The notes under the pieces: generated by a model
Database searches by the model: none
Seen by the model: only the letters and a program-made list of their open reading frames with translations
Told to the model about the DNA's origin: nothing
Shown here: positions 33,088 through 44,105 of the stretch, one piece after another
Layout: each line of letters opens with the position of its first letter
Position numbering within the stretch: the first letter of the stretch is position 1
Translations under genes and position numbers: made by a program
NCBI GenBank assembly: GCA_949751835.1
Contig: CATKHK010000090.1
Coordinates: 62,001 to 126,000 of the forward strand
From: Blepharisma japonicum
Taxonomy: Eukaryota; Ciliophora; Heterotrichea; Heterotrichida; Blepharismidae
Direction of reading: 5' to 3'
Length of the DNA: 64,000 nucleotides

Positions 33088-33756
33088 ATGCTTGGACAAA
33101 AGCGAGATAGATCTGAAAAATCATCCAACGAATCCCTCATAAATTCCTTCCTCCGGAGTAGGCCAAATAAAGACGAAATCAAAGCTGCTTGACTTAATTG
33201 TATTTCGACCAAAAATTACTCCTTGCTCTATCAAGCATTATCAGTTTATTCACAAATCAGTATTGGCAACTTTTTCCTTAAAGGAGGCAAGCCAATCCTT
33301 CACGAATCATTATTCCGCTGCGACGACCTTCTGCCTCTTCGAATCCTCATAGAAAAAGTCCCCAAAAATATACTATTAGCAGTCTTCAAAGAAAACAAAT
33401 TTTCTCTATTGAAAAATTTTATAATAAAACAAAGCACAAAGCGAGACTCTGAGGACGAAAAATTTGGTTTCCAAAAGCTCAAGCTGCTAATAAATATTGA
33501 TAAGCCGAAATTTAAAAAAAAAATCGACGTGTATTTACACGATCCAGACATAAATTGAATGATTTCGGCTAATATGAAGAAATTTTTAGAAGAAGAAATG
33601 GAGGACGATTGTGTATGCTTGGAAGATGAAGAAATAATAGAAATTTGTTCATCTAGAAAAAGTGTCTATGAAGTAAAGAAAGGCGAAGACATAGTTGAAG
33701 TGTATATGAAGAAGAAAAAATTAATGAATAAAAACGTGCTAAATATTGATTTGTAA
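33088..33756 (+). CDS. Hypothetical protein
   Basis: A 222-aa protein from ATG 33088 (MLGQKRDRSEKSSNESL) to TAA 33754-33756, with two TGA codons read as Trp (KAAWLNC and DINWMIS). Basic Ser-rich N-terminus, then helical segments (DDLLPLRILIEKVPKNILL), a Lys-rich middle and an acidic/basic C-terminus with EDDCVCLEDEEIIEIC. The middle could be an ankyrin-like or ARM-like helical region, but repeats are not clear. Function unknown. Confidence 0.6.
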
Positions 33757-33806
33757 AATGGTACCGTTATTTAACATAATAAATGGTTAAGAGATGGGTT
33801 ATTTAA

Positions 33807-34694
33807 TTATTTATCTCTTCCCAGGACTTTCATACACACTTCAAAACCAGCCATATAAGCTGCATTAGAAGGGAAAGCCCTAATAATAGCTGGAAATCAG
33901 CCTTTGGTTAACCCAGCTAATCCACCTTCGTTCCAGGTGGTTTTTATACAGTCTTTTATATTTAGATATTTTGGGTTTACAAAAGAGTCTGCCTGAATTT
34001 TGGATTTAATAACGTCAAGTCCAAAAATCCCTATCCAATATGTAATTCCAGCAATCCCTCCACACATAATGATTTGCCATAGAGGTAGTTGGTGAGTGTC
34101 TATATTATCCCCACCAAAAAGCTTTTTGCCAGCAGTTTGATATGCCGCAAAGAATAGACCATATCCAAAAATATCTCTGGATAAGCAAATATTAAATCCT
34201 CGATACAACCCACTTATCCCATATTTTTTATATATTGATATAAAACAGTCTCTGGGATTTTTGTATATTGGGTCACCTCTAGGACTGATTTTCCCTTGAA
34301 CTTGAAGCTTTACAGTCACATGCTCGAACGGACATGAAAAAATGGTTTTCGAAATGCCAGAAATCGAGCCACACAAGGCGTGTTGCCAAATTTTTAAACT
34401 CTCCACCTGGTCTGAAGGGTTTTTGAAATATTTTTTAATATTTTCATTAATTCCAAGCGACAATGAACTTGTAATTGTTGTGCCTACAAGCGGCGAGGAG
34501 ACCGCTTTCCAAAACGCAAAAAATCCCTCTTGTTTCAAGAGGCTTGAAATAGTTAATATTACAGAACCGCCAATATTTTGCATGCGAACCTTGATTATAT
34601 CTAGAGGCTGGCTGATGAATATTGAGGTCCAAGAGGCGACCATGCCTGACAAAAAAGATTGATAATCAGGATAATAGTTAATTGTTGCACCCAT
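33807..34694 (-). CDS. Mitochondrial carrier (SLC25) family, paralogue 1
   Basis: A 295-aa protein from ATG 34694 to TAA 33807-33809, read through TGA in LTKGWFPAIIRAFPSNAAY. Three carrier repeats: signature PLDIIKVRMQ (repeat 1), PFEHVTVKLQ (repeat 2) and GLDVIKSKIQ (repeat 3, with Pro replaced by Gly-Leu). The C-terminal RAFPSNAAYMAGFEVCMK matches the carnitine/acylcarnitine and ornithine carrier group (RAFPANAACFLGFE). Six TM helices in the inner mitochondrial membrane are expected. It is first of three tandem paralogues and the most diverged. Confidence 0.88.
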
Positions 34695-34851
34695 TTATTT
34701 AACTTTATGTGAAATGAACAAGAAATTAATGGAGGAAATTCGAAAAATGGGTATAAGCAGTTCTGATGGAAATTTTTAAAATTGAAAATAAATGTTATGA
34801 AAGAATATTAATAGTGTAGAGTAGGCTGATGTTAAGTAAGGAAAAGGGAAA

Positions 34852-35736
34852 TTACCGATAGTTTCTCCCGAATAAAGACATAGAGGCTTCGAAGCCTAAA
34901 AAAATTGAAGCGCAGGCTGGAGCTGCTCTAAGCATCGTAGGCGCCCAACCTTTAAAAAATCCAGAAAATCCATCATTCTTATATGTAATTTTCACGCAGT
35001 CAAAAAGAGACTTATATCTTGGATTCGCAAATGAATCTGACTGCATTTTTGATTTAATAACATCAACACAATATGGTGTCCAGTAGCAGTACCCAGCAAA
35101 AGCTCCACATGCCATAATTTTTAATTTTCCCAATTCATCCGCATTGAGTTTTTCACCTCCAAATATTTTTCTTCCACAAAACTGATACCCACCAAAGAAT
35201 AGTGTATTCCCCAAAAGTTCTCTTATCATAGTAGCTGAAAATCCTCGATAAATCCCTTTAATACCATGAGTTTTTATTATAGAAATAAAACATTCAATGG
35301 AATTTTTATATAACGGGTCTCCTCTTGGGTCAATTTTCCCTTGGACTTGCATACGAATTCTTACATGTTCAGCTGGGCATGAAAAAAATGCTCGCAAAAA
35401 GCCTGCAGATGTCCCACATAAGGCATGCTGGGGCAGGCTTAAGATTTCTCCTGGTTTATTGTAAGAACTTACAATTCTTTTTGTGTTTTCATTTGTTCCA
35501 AATGATACTGCGTTAGATAAACCTACACCTATAAGAGGAGGAATTGAGCCTTTTCACAATGTGAAAAATCCTTCATGTTTGAGTAAATTTTTTAATGCTA
35601 AAATTGCTGAGCCACCTGAGTTTTGTAAGCGAACTTTTATAATATCAAATGGCTGGCCAACGAAAACTCCACATCAAGCCCCGACTACGCCAGAAATAAA
35701 ACCTTTGAATTCTGGGAGGAACTTGGATCTTTCCAT
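34852..35736 (-). CDS. Mitochondrial carrier (SLC25) family, paralogue 2
   Basis: A 294-aa protein from ATG 35736 (MERSKFLPEFKGFISG) to TAA 34852, read through two TGA codons (VVGAWCGV and TLWKGSIPP). Signatures: QPFDIIKVRLQ, CPAEHVRIRMQ and CVDVIKSKMQ (Pro lost in repeat 3). RAAPACASIFLGFEA and repeat-2 RGFSATMIRELLGNTLFF resemble carnitine/acylcarnitine-type carriers. It shares GKIDPRGDPLYKNSI and the C-terminal FGRNYR with paralogue 3, so these two are recent duplicates. Confidence 0.88.
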
Positions 35737-35805
35737 ATTAAATAGTTATTTTTAAGATATCAATGAAATATTCACTGTAATTTTATTGGGTTTTCGTTAT
35801 TTTTT

Positions 35806-36670
35806 TAAGATTATCGATAATATCCTAAAATTGGCGCTATCTTTTCAAATCCAGTTAAAATTGCTGCATGTACAGAGTCGCTTTTATATTTTTGAAAATA
35901 CTTTTATCCCAATTTCTTTTCAAATAACTTTAATACATTTTTATATCTCATATTTTATATAAATTAGTCTGAATCTATATTTTGCAATATCAATTGGATA
36001 CAACCCAAAAGATACCGCATATTCTAGTCTTCCACATCTTTAGCTTATTTATGTTTATATTATCTTATTCAAATAATTTTCTCCTGGTTATCGTTGGTAT
36101 CTATGTTTTATTAAGGTTTTCGCTGTTGCAAAAGAATATAGAGCAATTTAAGTTATTGCCAAATAATGTTGATATAAACCTCTTCATAGCTCGATTTATC
36201 CTCCATGATGATTGGATATTTCATTGTTACCGCCATTGTTTTGAATTTTTAATTATATATTTTTTAAAAAGAAAGAATTCTTTGAATTAATTTCTTACTG
36301 ATTTTATGTGAATTAATTTTAGATAATTCTCTTGACAGCTTTTCAGATAGCGAAAAGAGATTTTACTAAAGTGAAGATGCATCAAAAAAATTATTATTAT
36401 TAATTTGTAGGATTTCAAAAAAGGCCTATTATGCGATGGAAAAATTCTGATATTCATAATAGGTCTTCTTGCAAGTCTTAATATAAAAATATTGATTTTT
36501 ATATTTCTATCTCTTGTGGAAGAAAATTTTCCACGCATTATAAAAACCTCTGTAAAGCGATCAAAAAATTTATGCTCACACACAAGAGCCTAATAAGAGA
36601 AGTTTAGTAATTCAAAATAATTGACCAACAATTGAATTCTAAAAGAAACTTGGATGCTTTCATATTTATT
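35806..36670 (-). pseudogene. Decayed fourth mitochondrial carrier copy
   Basis: Around 35806-35880, ttcaaatccagttaaaattg matches the 3' end of paralogue 3 (36765 onward). Around 35983-36065, weaker matches to repeat-3 coding follow in order. Around 36630-36665 lies a match to the 5' end and start region of paralogues 2 and 3 (aaacttggatgctttcatat). Most of the middle is unrecognisable, and no frame is open. Confidence 0.65.
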
Positions 36671-36732
36671 AGTTCTTTAGATATTAATGAAAACCTACTG
36701 TGTTGTTCTGGGTTGTTTAGGATTTCCCAAAA

Positions 36733-37617
36733 TTATCGATAATTTCTCCCAAAAATTGACATCATAGTTTCAAATCCAGTTAAAATTGCTGCATTTGCAG
36801 GAGCTGCTCTTATAATCGCAGGCAAAAATCCTCTGAAAAATCCTTTAACTCCAATATCTTTGTATATTGCTTTCACACACTCAATAGCTGATTTATATCT
36901 CATATTTTTATATGAATCAGACTGAATTTTTGATTTTACAACATCAATTGGATAAACAATCCAATAAGCATATCCTGCGATTCCTCCACATATAGTAATC
37001 TGCCACATCTTCAGCTCATTTGTGTTTGTATTATCCCCACCAAATAGCTTTCTCCCTGAATAATGATAACCCACAAAATACATCGTAATTCCTATTAATT
37101 CCCTCAGCATCGTTATAGGAAATCCTTTATAAATCCCAATTATCCCATATTTTTTAAAAATTGTTAAAAAGCAGTCTATGGAATTTTTGTATAAAGGATC
37201 TCCTCGTGGGTCAATTTTTCCTTGAATTTGCATGCGGATCCGGATATTTTCTGTAGGGCATGAGATAAAAGCACGAAAAAATCCTGAAATAGTCCCACAG
37301 AGGGAATGCTGGAAAATTGATAGCACTTCTCCAGGATTATTGTAGGTGCTTATGATCCTTTTTGAGTTTTCATTAATACCAAAAGATATAGAGCTTGCTA
37401 AGCCATTGCCTATTAGTGGTGGTAGTGAGCCTTTTCATAGTGTTAAAAATCCTTCATGGCTAATTAGAGATTTTAGGGTGAAGGTTGCTGAGCCTCCATT
37501 GTTTTGAAGTCTTACTTTTATGATATCAAAAGGCTGCCCTACACAAACCCCGCATCATGATCCGACAACCCCTGATATAAACCCTTTAAATTCAGGGAAA
37601 AACTTGTGCTTTTCCAT
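36733..37617 (-). CDS. Mitochondrial carrier (SLC25) family, paralogue 3
   Basis: A 294-aa protein from ATG 37617 (MEKHKFFPEFKGFISG) to TAA 36733, read through TGA codons (GSWCGVCV, TLWKGSLPP). Signatures: QPFDIIKVRLQ, CPTENIRIRMQ and YPIDVVKSKIQ (intact in repeat 3). RAAPANAAILTGFETMM is the closest of the three to the carnitine/acylcarnitine carrier consensus. Predicted role: exchange of acylcarnitine or a basic metabolite across the inner membrane; the substrate is not certain. Confidence 0.9.
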
Positions 37618-38261
37618 TTATGCTCAAATATTTATAATTTACACTAAATGAGTTATTTGTATTTCAAACCTGCTTAAAGATCTAAAATTAACAGTAAAAG
37701 GCATAAAAATTTATAAATATTTTGTAAGGATTTTTTCAAATAATCATGAAGCCTATATTTGAATGAAAATCTGGTTGGCGCCTTTAAATAGCAAAAAGCT
37801 TTATATTTTCAAATGCAAGTAGTTATGATTATCTAAAAACTAAGCATATGATAGATTTTCCTTAGCTTGAATATGAACATAGATATTTTTTATCATGAAA
37901 TATACTAAAATATGAGAGATTACTGCAAAAGAAAGCAATAAAAAACTAATTTACGGTTATGACTCTCTAGGTTTATAATCAAGAAGTCACTTCTGTAGTG
38001 TTTTTTTCTTGATCCAAAGAAAAAATTCTTTCTTAAAACTATATAATTTGGTTATTCAGTTTTATTAATGTAAATAATATTCATAAATATTTCTCCTCTA
38101 AAAATGATTAATAGACTTTTAATTATTAAATCACTCATGAGAATTATTTATCTTGGGATTGGCTAAAATTCAGAAATGAATCTCTGGTGGTGATAATATA
38201 TGTGAGCAAAGTTTTAAATTCAATGTGGCTTGATATCAATTATTTTCGAAATCTTCATTTT
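37618..38261. other. AT-rich spacer, no gene
   Basis: Nothing recognisable before the candidate RNA that follows. Confidence 0.6.
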
Positions 38262-38600
38262 AATTTCATGACAAGGTCTTTTCCCTCATCTCTGGTGGCC
38301 GTAAGGCTGACCTAAGCTAGGATATTTGGTTAAAGTTTTGGGCTGACAGATTTTTCCCTCGATCCTTTTACTTATATCTGCACGCTGCCAGGGTTCTAGA
38401 GAGTCCTCGGTCGTAAGAGACTGGTCTTTGTAGATTCAAGTGATTCTCATCATAAGACTATCGAATCATCATACTTTAATAAGAAGAAAAAAGGGTGTAT
38501 GAGTAAAATGGTTTTTAGGGTCGCTTCGAACCTGGAGCTAGCAAGTCTGGGAGTGAATTTAGCAGGGATATTTCAGCTCTTAATCATTTTAATTTCTCAA
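38262..38600. ncRNA. Candidate structured non-coding RNA, strand uncertain
   Basis: A stretch of about 340 bp clearly richer in G and C than its surroundings, with no open frame on either strand. Short hairpins are visible: GCC-GTAA-GGC (a GNRA-type loop on the plus strand) at about 38308-38317, CCTA-AGC-TAGG just after, and a GGTC-GTAAGA-GACT stem near 38420. I tested it by eye against U1, U2, U4, U5, U3, SRP and RNase P consensus elements and found no convincing match. Confidence 0.4.
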
Positions 38601-39460
38601 AGGAAATTAGGATAACACTCCTATTAAACTCATGAAGATTCTGGTAGAAAAACCCTTTCCTTCTTAGAAAATTTGACCTTTTGATTTCATAACTGATTTC
38701 ATTCATATTAAACAAATTATTCTCTTGATTTAATTTTTATTCAATAAGCTAATTAGTCTTTTGATTTTTAGCATTTTTTATCTTACCTCTTTATTCTGCA
38801 TTTTTTCTGTTCTATCCTAAACTTTATGCAAAATAATTTTACTAAGCTCAAGGAATGCTACTATCAAACTTATATTAGCTGTAATTTTATTGATAGCTTT
38901 AATGCTTCTCATCAAACTGTCAAAATTAAGCATTTCTGATCTTGAATTTTCGATAAATTTCTTCAAAGATAAAGACAAAAATGTCAAAATTTTCACCATG
39001 CAGGATTCTTACAATAAATTCTCAATTTTAAAGCTATTTAGGGCTCAATAATTTAGGAAAATAAGTATTTTTAACAAATAAATCTTTGAGTGGTTTTTTC
39101 ATAAAAAATTATTTAAATCAAAATCAGCTTGAAAATCAATTAGAAATATCAGAATATTAAATATTTAGATTTTATCCATAAATTATAAAAAATTTAATCT
39201 TTAAATACCACCCAAGCTCCAAGAAAATTTTAATTTCAATATTATATCTCATTCTAATAGTTTTTTTTAATATGAAACCATTCATAAATTTAAATTTCAA
39301 TGACGATTCGCATTCAAATTTACCAAGAAATTATTCGCCACATTAACTTCCTATAATATTTCCATAATTTTAAAATTATCTCTCAGCTTCTTCTGTGAAA
39401 TTAAGATGGATGACTGTAATTAATAAACTTTTTAATAAACTGATTGTCTTAATAAATTTA
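38601..39460. other. AT-rich spacer, no gene
   Basis: Nothing convincing on either strand. Confidence 0.55.
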
Positions 39461-40450
39461 ATGGATAGTGAAAATAGTGTACAGCAAAGCAAAAGCAACG
39501 AAAGGAAGCCTCAATTCTTCAACAATAGCACTGGGCTTACAAACGATCTCCCACCGTATGAGCTGTATGAGCTGACGGGAGGTGACGATTCTCTTCAAAA
39601 AGAAAGTAAAGACCAGCTGGAAGATTATGAAAGCCTCCACTCAGACTTTCTCCAAAACGGCCCATCCCAGCTAAGTTCTTTGCTTTTAAGAAGGATAATT
39701 CAAAATCCAAAAATTCCATGCGAATTTAGATCCCAAACTTTATTTCGTCTGATCCTTGACGCTTGTCAAGTTTTAGCGTTAAATGAAGTCGAAATATCAG
39801 TTTGGGCAGTTTTTCTTGACAAATGTGTATGAACTGACAACACAGCCAAGCTAGACTACGTCTTGTATTATTCAGCATTATCAGCAAAAAGCTACACAAA
39901 TTCAGATGTGACCCCTTATTTAAAGTACTTGTCCTCAAAGATGAGTAATTTTTACAACAATTACATGCAGTGAACTCAAAGAAACAGAAACTGCCTGGAA
40001 GTTACAGATCGGGAGCTAAATTGTATTTATAAAAAACTCACAGCTCCACAAGATGAAACCCTGGTCGACTACAACTTTTACGTTGATGACATTTTACAAA
40101 TGGCTCCTCCTTATATGTCAGACCCTCGTGATAGCACAATTTCCAGAGATTTTTCTCGAGATGCAGAAGATACAACATTAGCGACTTCGATAAATTACCC
40201 AAAAAATAAAAAGCTGACTTTTTCGGACGCCAGCTGAATACCTAACTATGATTTTGAAACCCCTTCAATAACCCCGGCAACCAGTACCTCAAGCATAGAT
40301 TCTCATCAGAATTCCATTTTATCACCAATGATCTTGGAAAGAATTGATGTGATTTGTTCAGAATTCCTGAACTGTGAAGTCCCAAAAATAAATGTGTGTC
40401 CATCCAGCAGAAGCCAAAACCCACTTTTGAGCAGTTTAGCTAACTTATAA
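39461..40450 (+). CDS. Hypothetical protein, possibly cyclin-like
   Basis: A 329-aa protein from ATG 39461 (MDSENSVQQSKSNER) to TAA 40448-40450, with three TGA codons as Trp (KCVWTDN, YMQWTQR, DASWIPN). Upstream in-frame ATG 39410 is less likely, since the codons between are AT-rich and unlike the rest. Residues about 70-190 (CEFRSQTLFRLILDACQVLA, VEISVWAVFLDKCV, then LKYLSSKMSNFYNNYMQW) have the helix spacing of a cyclin box, but this is a weak resemblance. The C-terminal third is Ser/Thr/Pro-rich. It converges with the next gene with only 14 bp between stop codons. Confidence 0.6.
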
Positions 40451-40464
40451 AAATATTTACATTT

Positions 40465-41196
40465 TTAAAAATTTATTAAATTTTGACGGTGTTTGGCGTG
40501 GTTTACGATATTAGCAATGCTATTGCAATCTGTATAAAAAGTACTTTTTCGGATGTTTTCTTCTAGGATTTCTATATGATCTTCTTTTAGTCTTATTTGT
40601 TGTCGGAGATCTGATAGAAGTTTGCCATAAATTATAGCTTTTTCGGTCATTTCTTTGTATTTGTCCTTATATGAAATCTCTTTAAAATTATGGATTGAGG
40701 TGAGTAGAATTTTGGTGAGATCTTCGCATTCTTGTTGTGATAATAGAACTTCGTGGGGAGTAGTTGTGATTTTTTGTATCAAATCTTGGGAATTTGGAAA
40801 TATTCTTGTCTTTTCAGTATAAAATAAAAGTTCATCATTTTTTGGAATCGAAGCTATAGTTGGACTTGTAACTTCAGATGATTCCTTAAGTGGCCGCTTG
40901 ATTAAAACAAGAAATTCATCACAAAGTGTTTCTGTAAGATATTTCAAAGAGTTTAAAGTAACTCTAATATCATTTGAGCGTAAATGGGGCCGCTGAAAAA
41001 TTACACTTGAACGCGAAAGTGTCGTTTGTATTAGCTCTATAATAGATTTCAAATCATTAAGAAGGGTAAGATCTGATGAAGATTTATTTGGAGAAATCGG
41101 AGATTCAGAGTAAGGAGAAATTGATTCTAATTCTGAAATAACCACTTTTTTTATCTTTTGACTCTCAGATTGATATAAATAATGACTATTTTCCAT
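40465..41196 (-). CDS. Hypothetical coiled-coil protein
   Basis: A 243-aa protein from ATG 41196 to TAA 40465. Ser-rich N-terminus (ISPYSESPISPNKSSSD) with possible proline-directed phosphorylation sites, then helical segments. The C-terminal coiled coil (GKLLSDLRQQIRLKEDHIEI and on) spans about residues 185-225. No family recognised and no TGA used. Confidence 0.6.
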   Translation of the reverse strand: MENSHYLYQSESQKIKKVVISELESISPYSESPISPNKSSSDLTLLNDLKSIIELIQTTLSRSSVIFQRPHLRSNDIRVTLNSLKYLTETLCDEFLVLIKRPLKESSEVTSPTIASIPKNDELLFYTEKTRIFPNSQDLIQKITTTPHEVLLSQQECEDLTKILLTSIHNFKEISYKDKYKEMTEKAIIYGKLLSDLRQQIRLKEDHIEILEENIRKSTFYTDCNSIANIVNHAKHRQNLINF

Positions 41197-41246
41197 TATA
41201 TAAAAATAGTTAAAAAGAAACGATTATTAAAGATACTCTTTTACCT

Positions 41247-43277
41247 TTATTCTTCCAATTTCTTTCCATTCATGACCAAAAGAGATTTACTTTTCTCTTC
41301 ATCTTGAATTGGCGGTTGTTTTGCTCTTACTGAGGAAAACATTAGTTTTTCGATTGCAAGTGCAGGCATTTCGATCATAAGGACAAAAGGCCAAGCAATT
41401 AAAAAGCTGAACATGAAATTTCACGTTGCATCTTTGAAGATCAAGAAATTATCTAAGTAAACTGCAGAAGTTTGGGCATGATAAATCATATCAATAACAT
41501 TAGACTGCACCAAATAGCAGCAGAACGTTAATCTTGCTAATGGTGTCCAGATTTCTAATGACATAATCCATATAATCCATGTAAAGTGACCTAAAAGTGT
41601 AGGCAGAAGAATCAACGTTAGTCCAAGGCCATACACAAACCTATTGAAAGCTATAAAAGTTTGGTTTTGCTCATCAGTCCAATTAGGAAATTCCATAGCA
41701 GATCCTGGGTTTTTGGTAGTGTCATATTCGACCCATATTATAATATTGATAAGTGCAAGACCCAAAAACCCAACAATATATCTAACAACCTTATTTTCCA
41801 GTTTTTTCCCAATCCATACACCTAATGGGTCATAAACTTTTTGCTTGCTTTGGTACTGGCGATACGAATACACAATAATGCCAGTAATAATCCCAAGGGC
41901 ATATACCCCTACACGACAGTACGGCTTTATATAGTAATAATTGTTATAATTTGTCCACGACTCTGATGAAAACCCAACAGCATTTAAAGTAAAATGATGG
42001 GCAACTACCCCTGAAATTATGATAGAAAACCCAATTAAAAATGTCAAAATTGCCCACCCAATATATCTATTGAATTTATGATATAAATACAAAATTGGAG
42101 GAGTTATAATGAAAAACTGCATATCGTCAGCTAAATACCAGGACTGGCCCAAACAATTGCTACCTTTCCAATCAGGCACTAAATTGTTTACAAATAAAAT
42201 ATTAGTCCACCACCATTTTTTGCAGTCATTGTTGTACCAGTATTCGTTCCACCACATCGGCCCACTGCCCATATGTTTTTGGAGTGCCCAAGAAAATAGA
42301 ATAATAAATAAATACAGTGGGACAATTCTTAGATATCTGTGGACATAAATCATGATCCAATTCATTTTTTTGGAGTTGTTCAGCTCGATTATTAATAAGT
42401 AGCTGACGAGGAATCCAGAAATCCAAAAGAAAGTGTCGACTGAAAAGGTTCCTGTGAGAGGGATGACCATACTTTCTGTTTTAATGAAGTCTAAAAGTTT
42501 ATTGGGATTTGCTAAAACCGAAATTGTGATAGCATTAACAATTGTATGGCCTAGGATAACCCATCCTATCGACAAAACTCTCATTGCATTTAGCACCTCC
42601 AATGTATCCTTTTTCCCAAACTTCTCTTGGCTTCTGCTTAAAAACAGCTTCTGCAAGTTGGTAATTAAAGAAAAGCATAATAAATATTTCTCTGCATTTG
42701 ATAGCTGTGGAGGCTTTGAGTCATTTTCAATTTGCTTAGTAAGCGACGCTTTCTCTGTGATCCAGTACTCATAACCTGTTGCTATAATGATTATTCCGAT
42801 TATTATTGAAGTAAAAATAATCATAAGAATAGCTCCAGCATTATAACTATCAAAGTGCTTATCAGCAAATTCTTTAGAAAACATAATAAATGGTCCTTGG
42901 CTTCCAGCTTCTAGTGGCAATTTTAATGAAGAAGGTATTACTCCTCCAGCAAAATTACTAGATAAAAATTTAGGAAAAATATTTTGGTAATCAGTTTCAT
43001 TGCAGACCTTAGGCCCGCATAATGCTATTAATAAAGGAGGTTGGCCAGATAATAGCATAATAACATACTTTGCATGGGACAGCTCATTGCAAGAGTCATA
43101 CTGACCTAGATTATTGAGGGTGAATCCAGAATACATGAACATTTTGGTATAATTTGAAGGATTTGGAGAAAGAATACCTTTTCCTGCCTCGAGAATTTTT
43201 GCCCACTCAGTTTGGCACTCATTTAGAGCAGGCTCAGAGCTAACAATTGCAAATAAGAGGAGGTAGAGATAATTCAT
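41247..43277 (-). CDS. NRF-6-type acyltransferase 3 membrane protein, paralogue 1
   Basis: A 676-aa protein from ATG 43277 (MNYLYLLLFAIVSSEPALNE, signal peptide) to TAA 41247, with TGA at 41418-41420 read as Trp (FKDATWNFMF). An N-terminal Cys-bearing extracellular domain (NNLGQYDSCNEL, LCGPKVCNETDY) corresponds to the NRF domain. After a TM comes the acyltransferase_3 domain with the conserved His in MRVLSIGWVILGH, Asp in SVDTFFWISGFL and the RYLRIVPLY segment, plus about 10 TM helices. NRF-6 proteins are linked to lipid transport or acylation. Substrate unknown. Confidence 0.88.
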
Positions 43278-44105
43278 TTTGAATTTAATTTTATCAACAA
43301 TGATACAAGGTAAAATGGAAGCCAAAAAATTATTTCCACAGTTAGATTTATGTAAAGGAATATTTAGTAAAATCTGTGAAAAATGTTTTTTTAAATATCT
43401 AGAAGGTTAAATTTGGATAATATAAACCTTTGAAAAATTTAGGCTGGCTTAATAGATCACTGAAAATCTTTTCAATATAAAAAATTTTTATTTTTAGAAT
43501 CATAATTTAGAAAACTATGAGAAATTTTTGTATTTTCATAAATAATCCCTCTTTAAAGCTGATTCAAGCTTATTTATTATTATCAACAATAAAGAATATG
43601 TATTTTCGATAAGCAAAAGAAATTCGAGAGTATATCAAATTTTAATAATAATTATGCGATAAAGACAAAGACTAACTCATATAAGTTCTTTTAATCGCTT
43701 GCGATAATTCTCATCGAATCATTTGCTAGCTTTACTACAGAAAAGAAGTTGTTTTTATCAACTCATCTTCAACTCGTTATCAAATATGCTTAATCTATAT
43801 TTGAATAAAGTATATTATTTTAATTTACGATAACAAAATTAGTTCTAAATGAATTAAAATAGAGTACGCATAATGGAAAATATTTTTTATCCAAGTTAAA
43901 TCAAAAAATATTACTATTTATCTAAAATGCAATACAATTCATATCTCATTATAATTACACTTCAATGTAAAAATTTTTATAACATTAATAATATTTTTTA
44001 TTTTTCGATAAATTAAAATTTTCATTTACTCACAATATTCAAGCCAAATTCTTTTCTAATAATCCATTTTAATTACAATACTTTAAAATTAGCTAAAATG
44101 CTTAA
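43278..44105. other. AT-rich spacer between acyltransferase paralogues, no gene
   Basis: 828 bp of very AT-rich sequence; nothing recognised. Confidence 0.6.

Noticed and set aside
35982-36290. 102-codon frame on the plus strand
   Set aside because: Lies antisense over the decayed mitochondrial carrier remnant, whose homology explains the openness.
38510-38545. tRNA-like T-arm sequence ggttcgaa on the minus strand
   Set aside because: Flanking bases do not pair into a T-stem and no acceptor, D or anticodon arm can be placed around it.
38815-39000. 60-codon frame on the minus strand
   Set aside because: Chance-level length in AT-rich spacer with no supporting feature.
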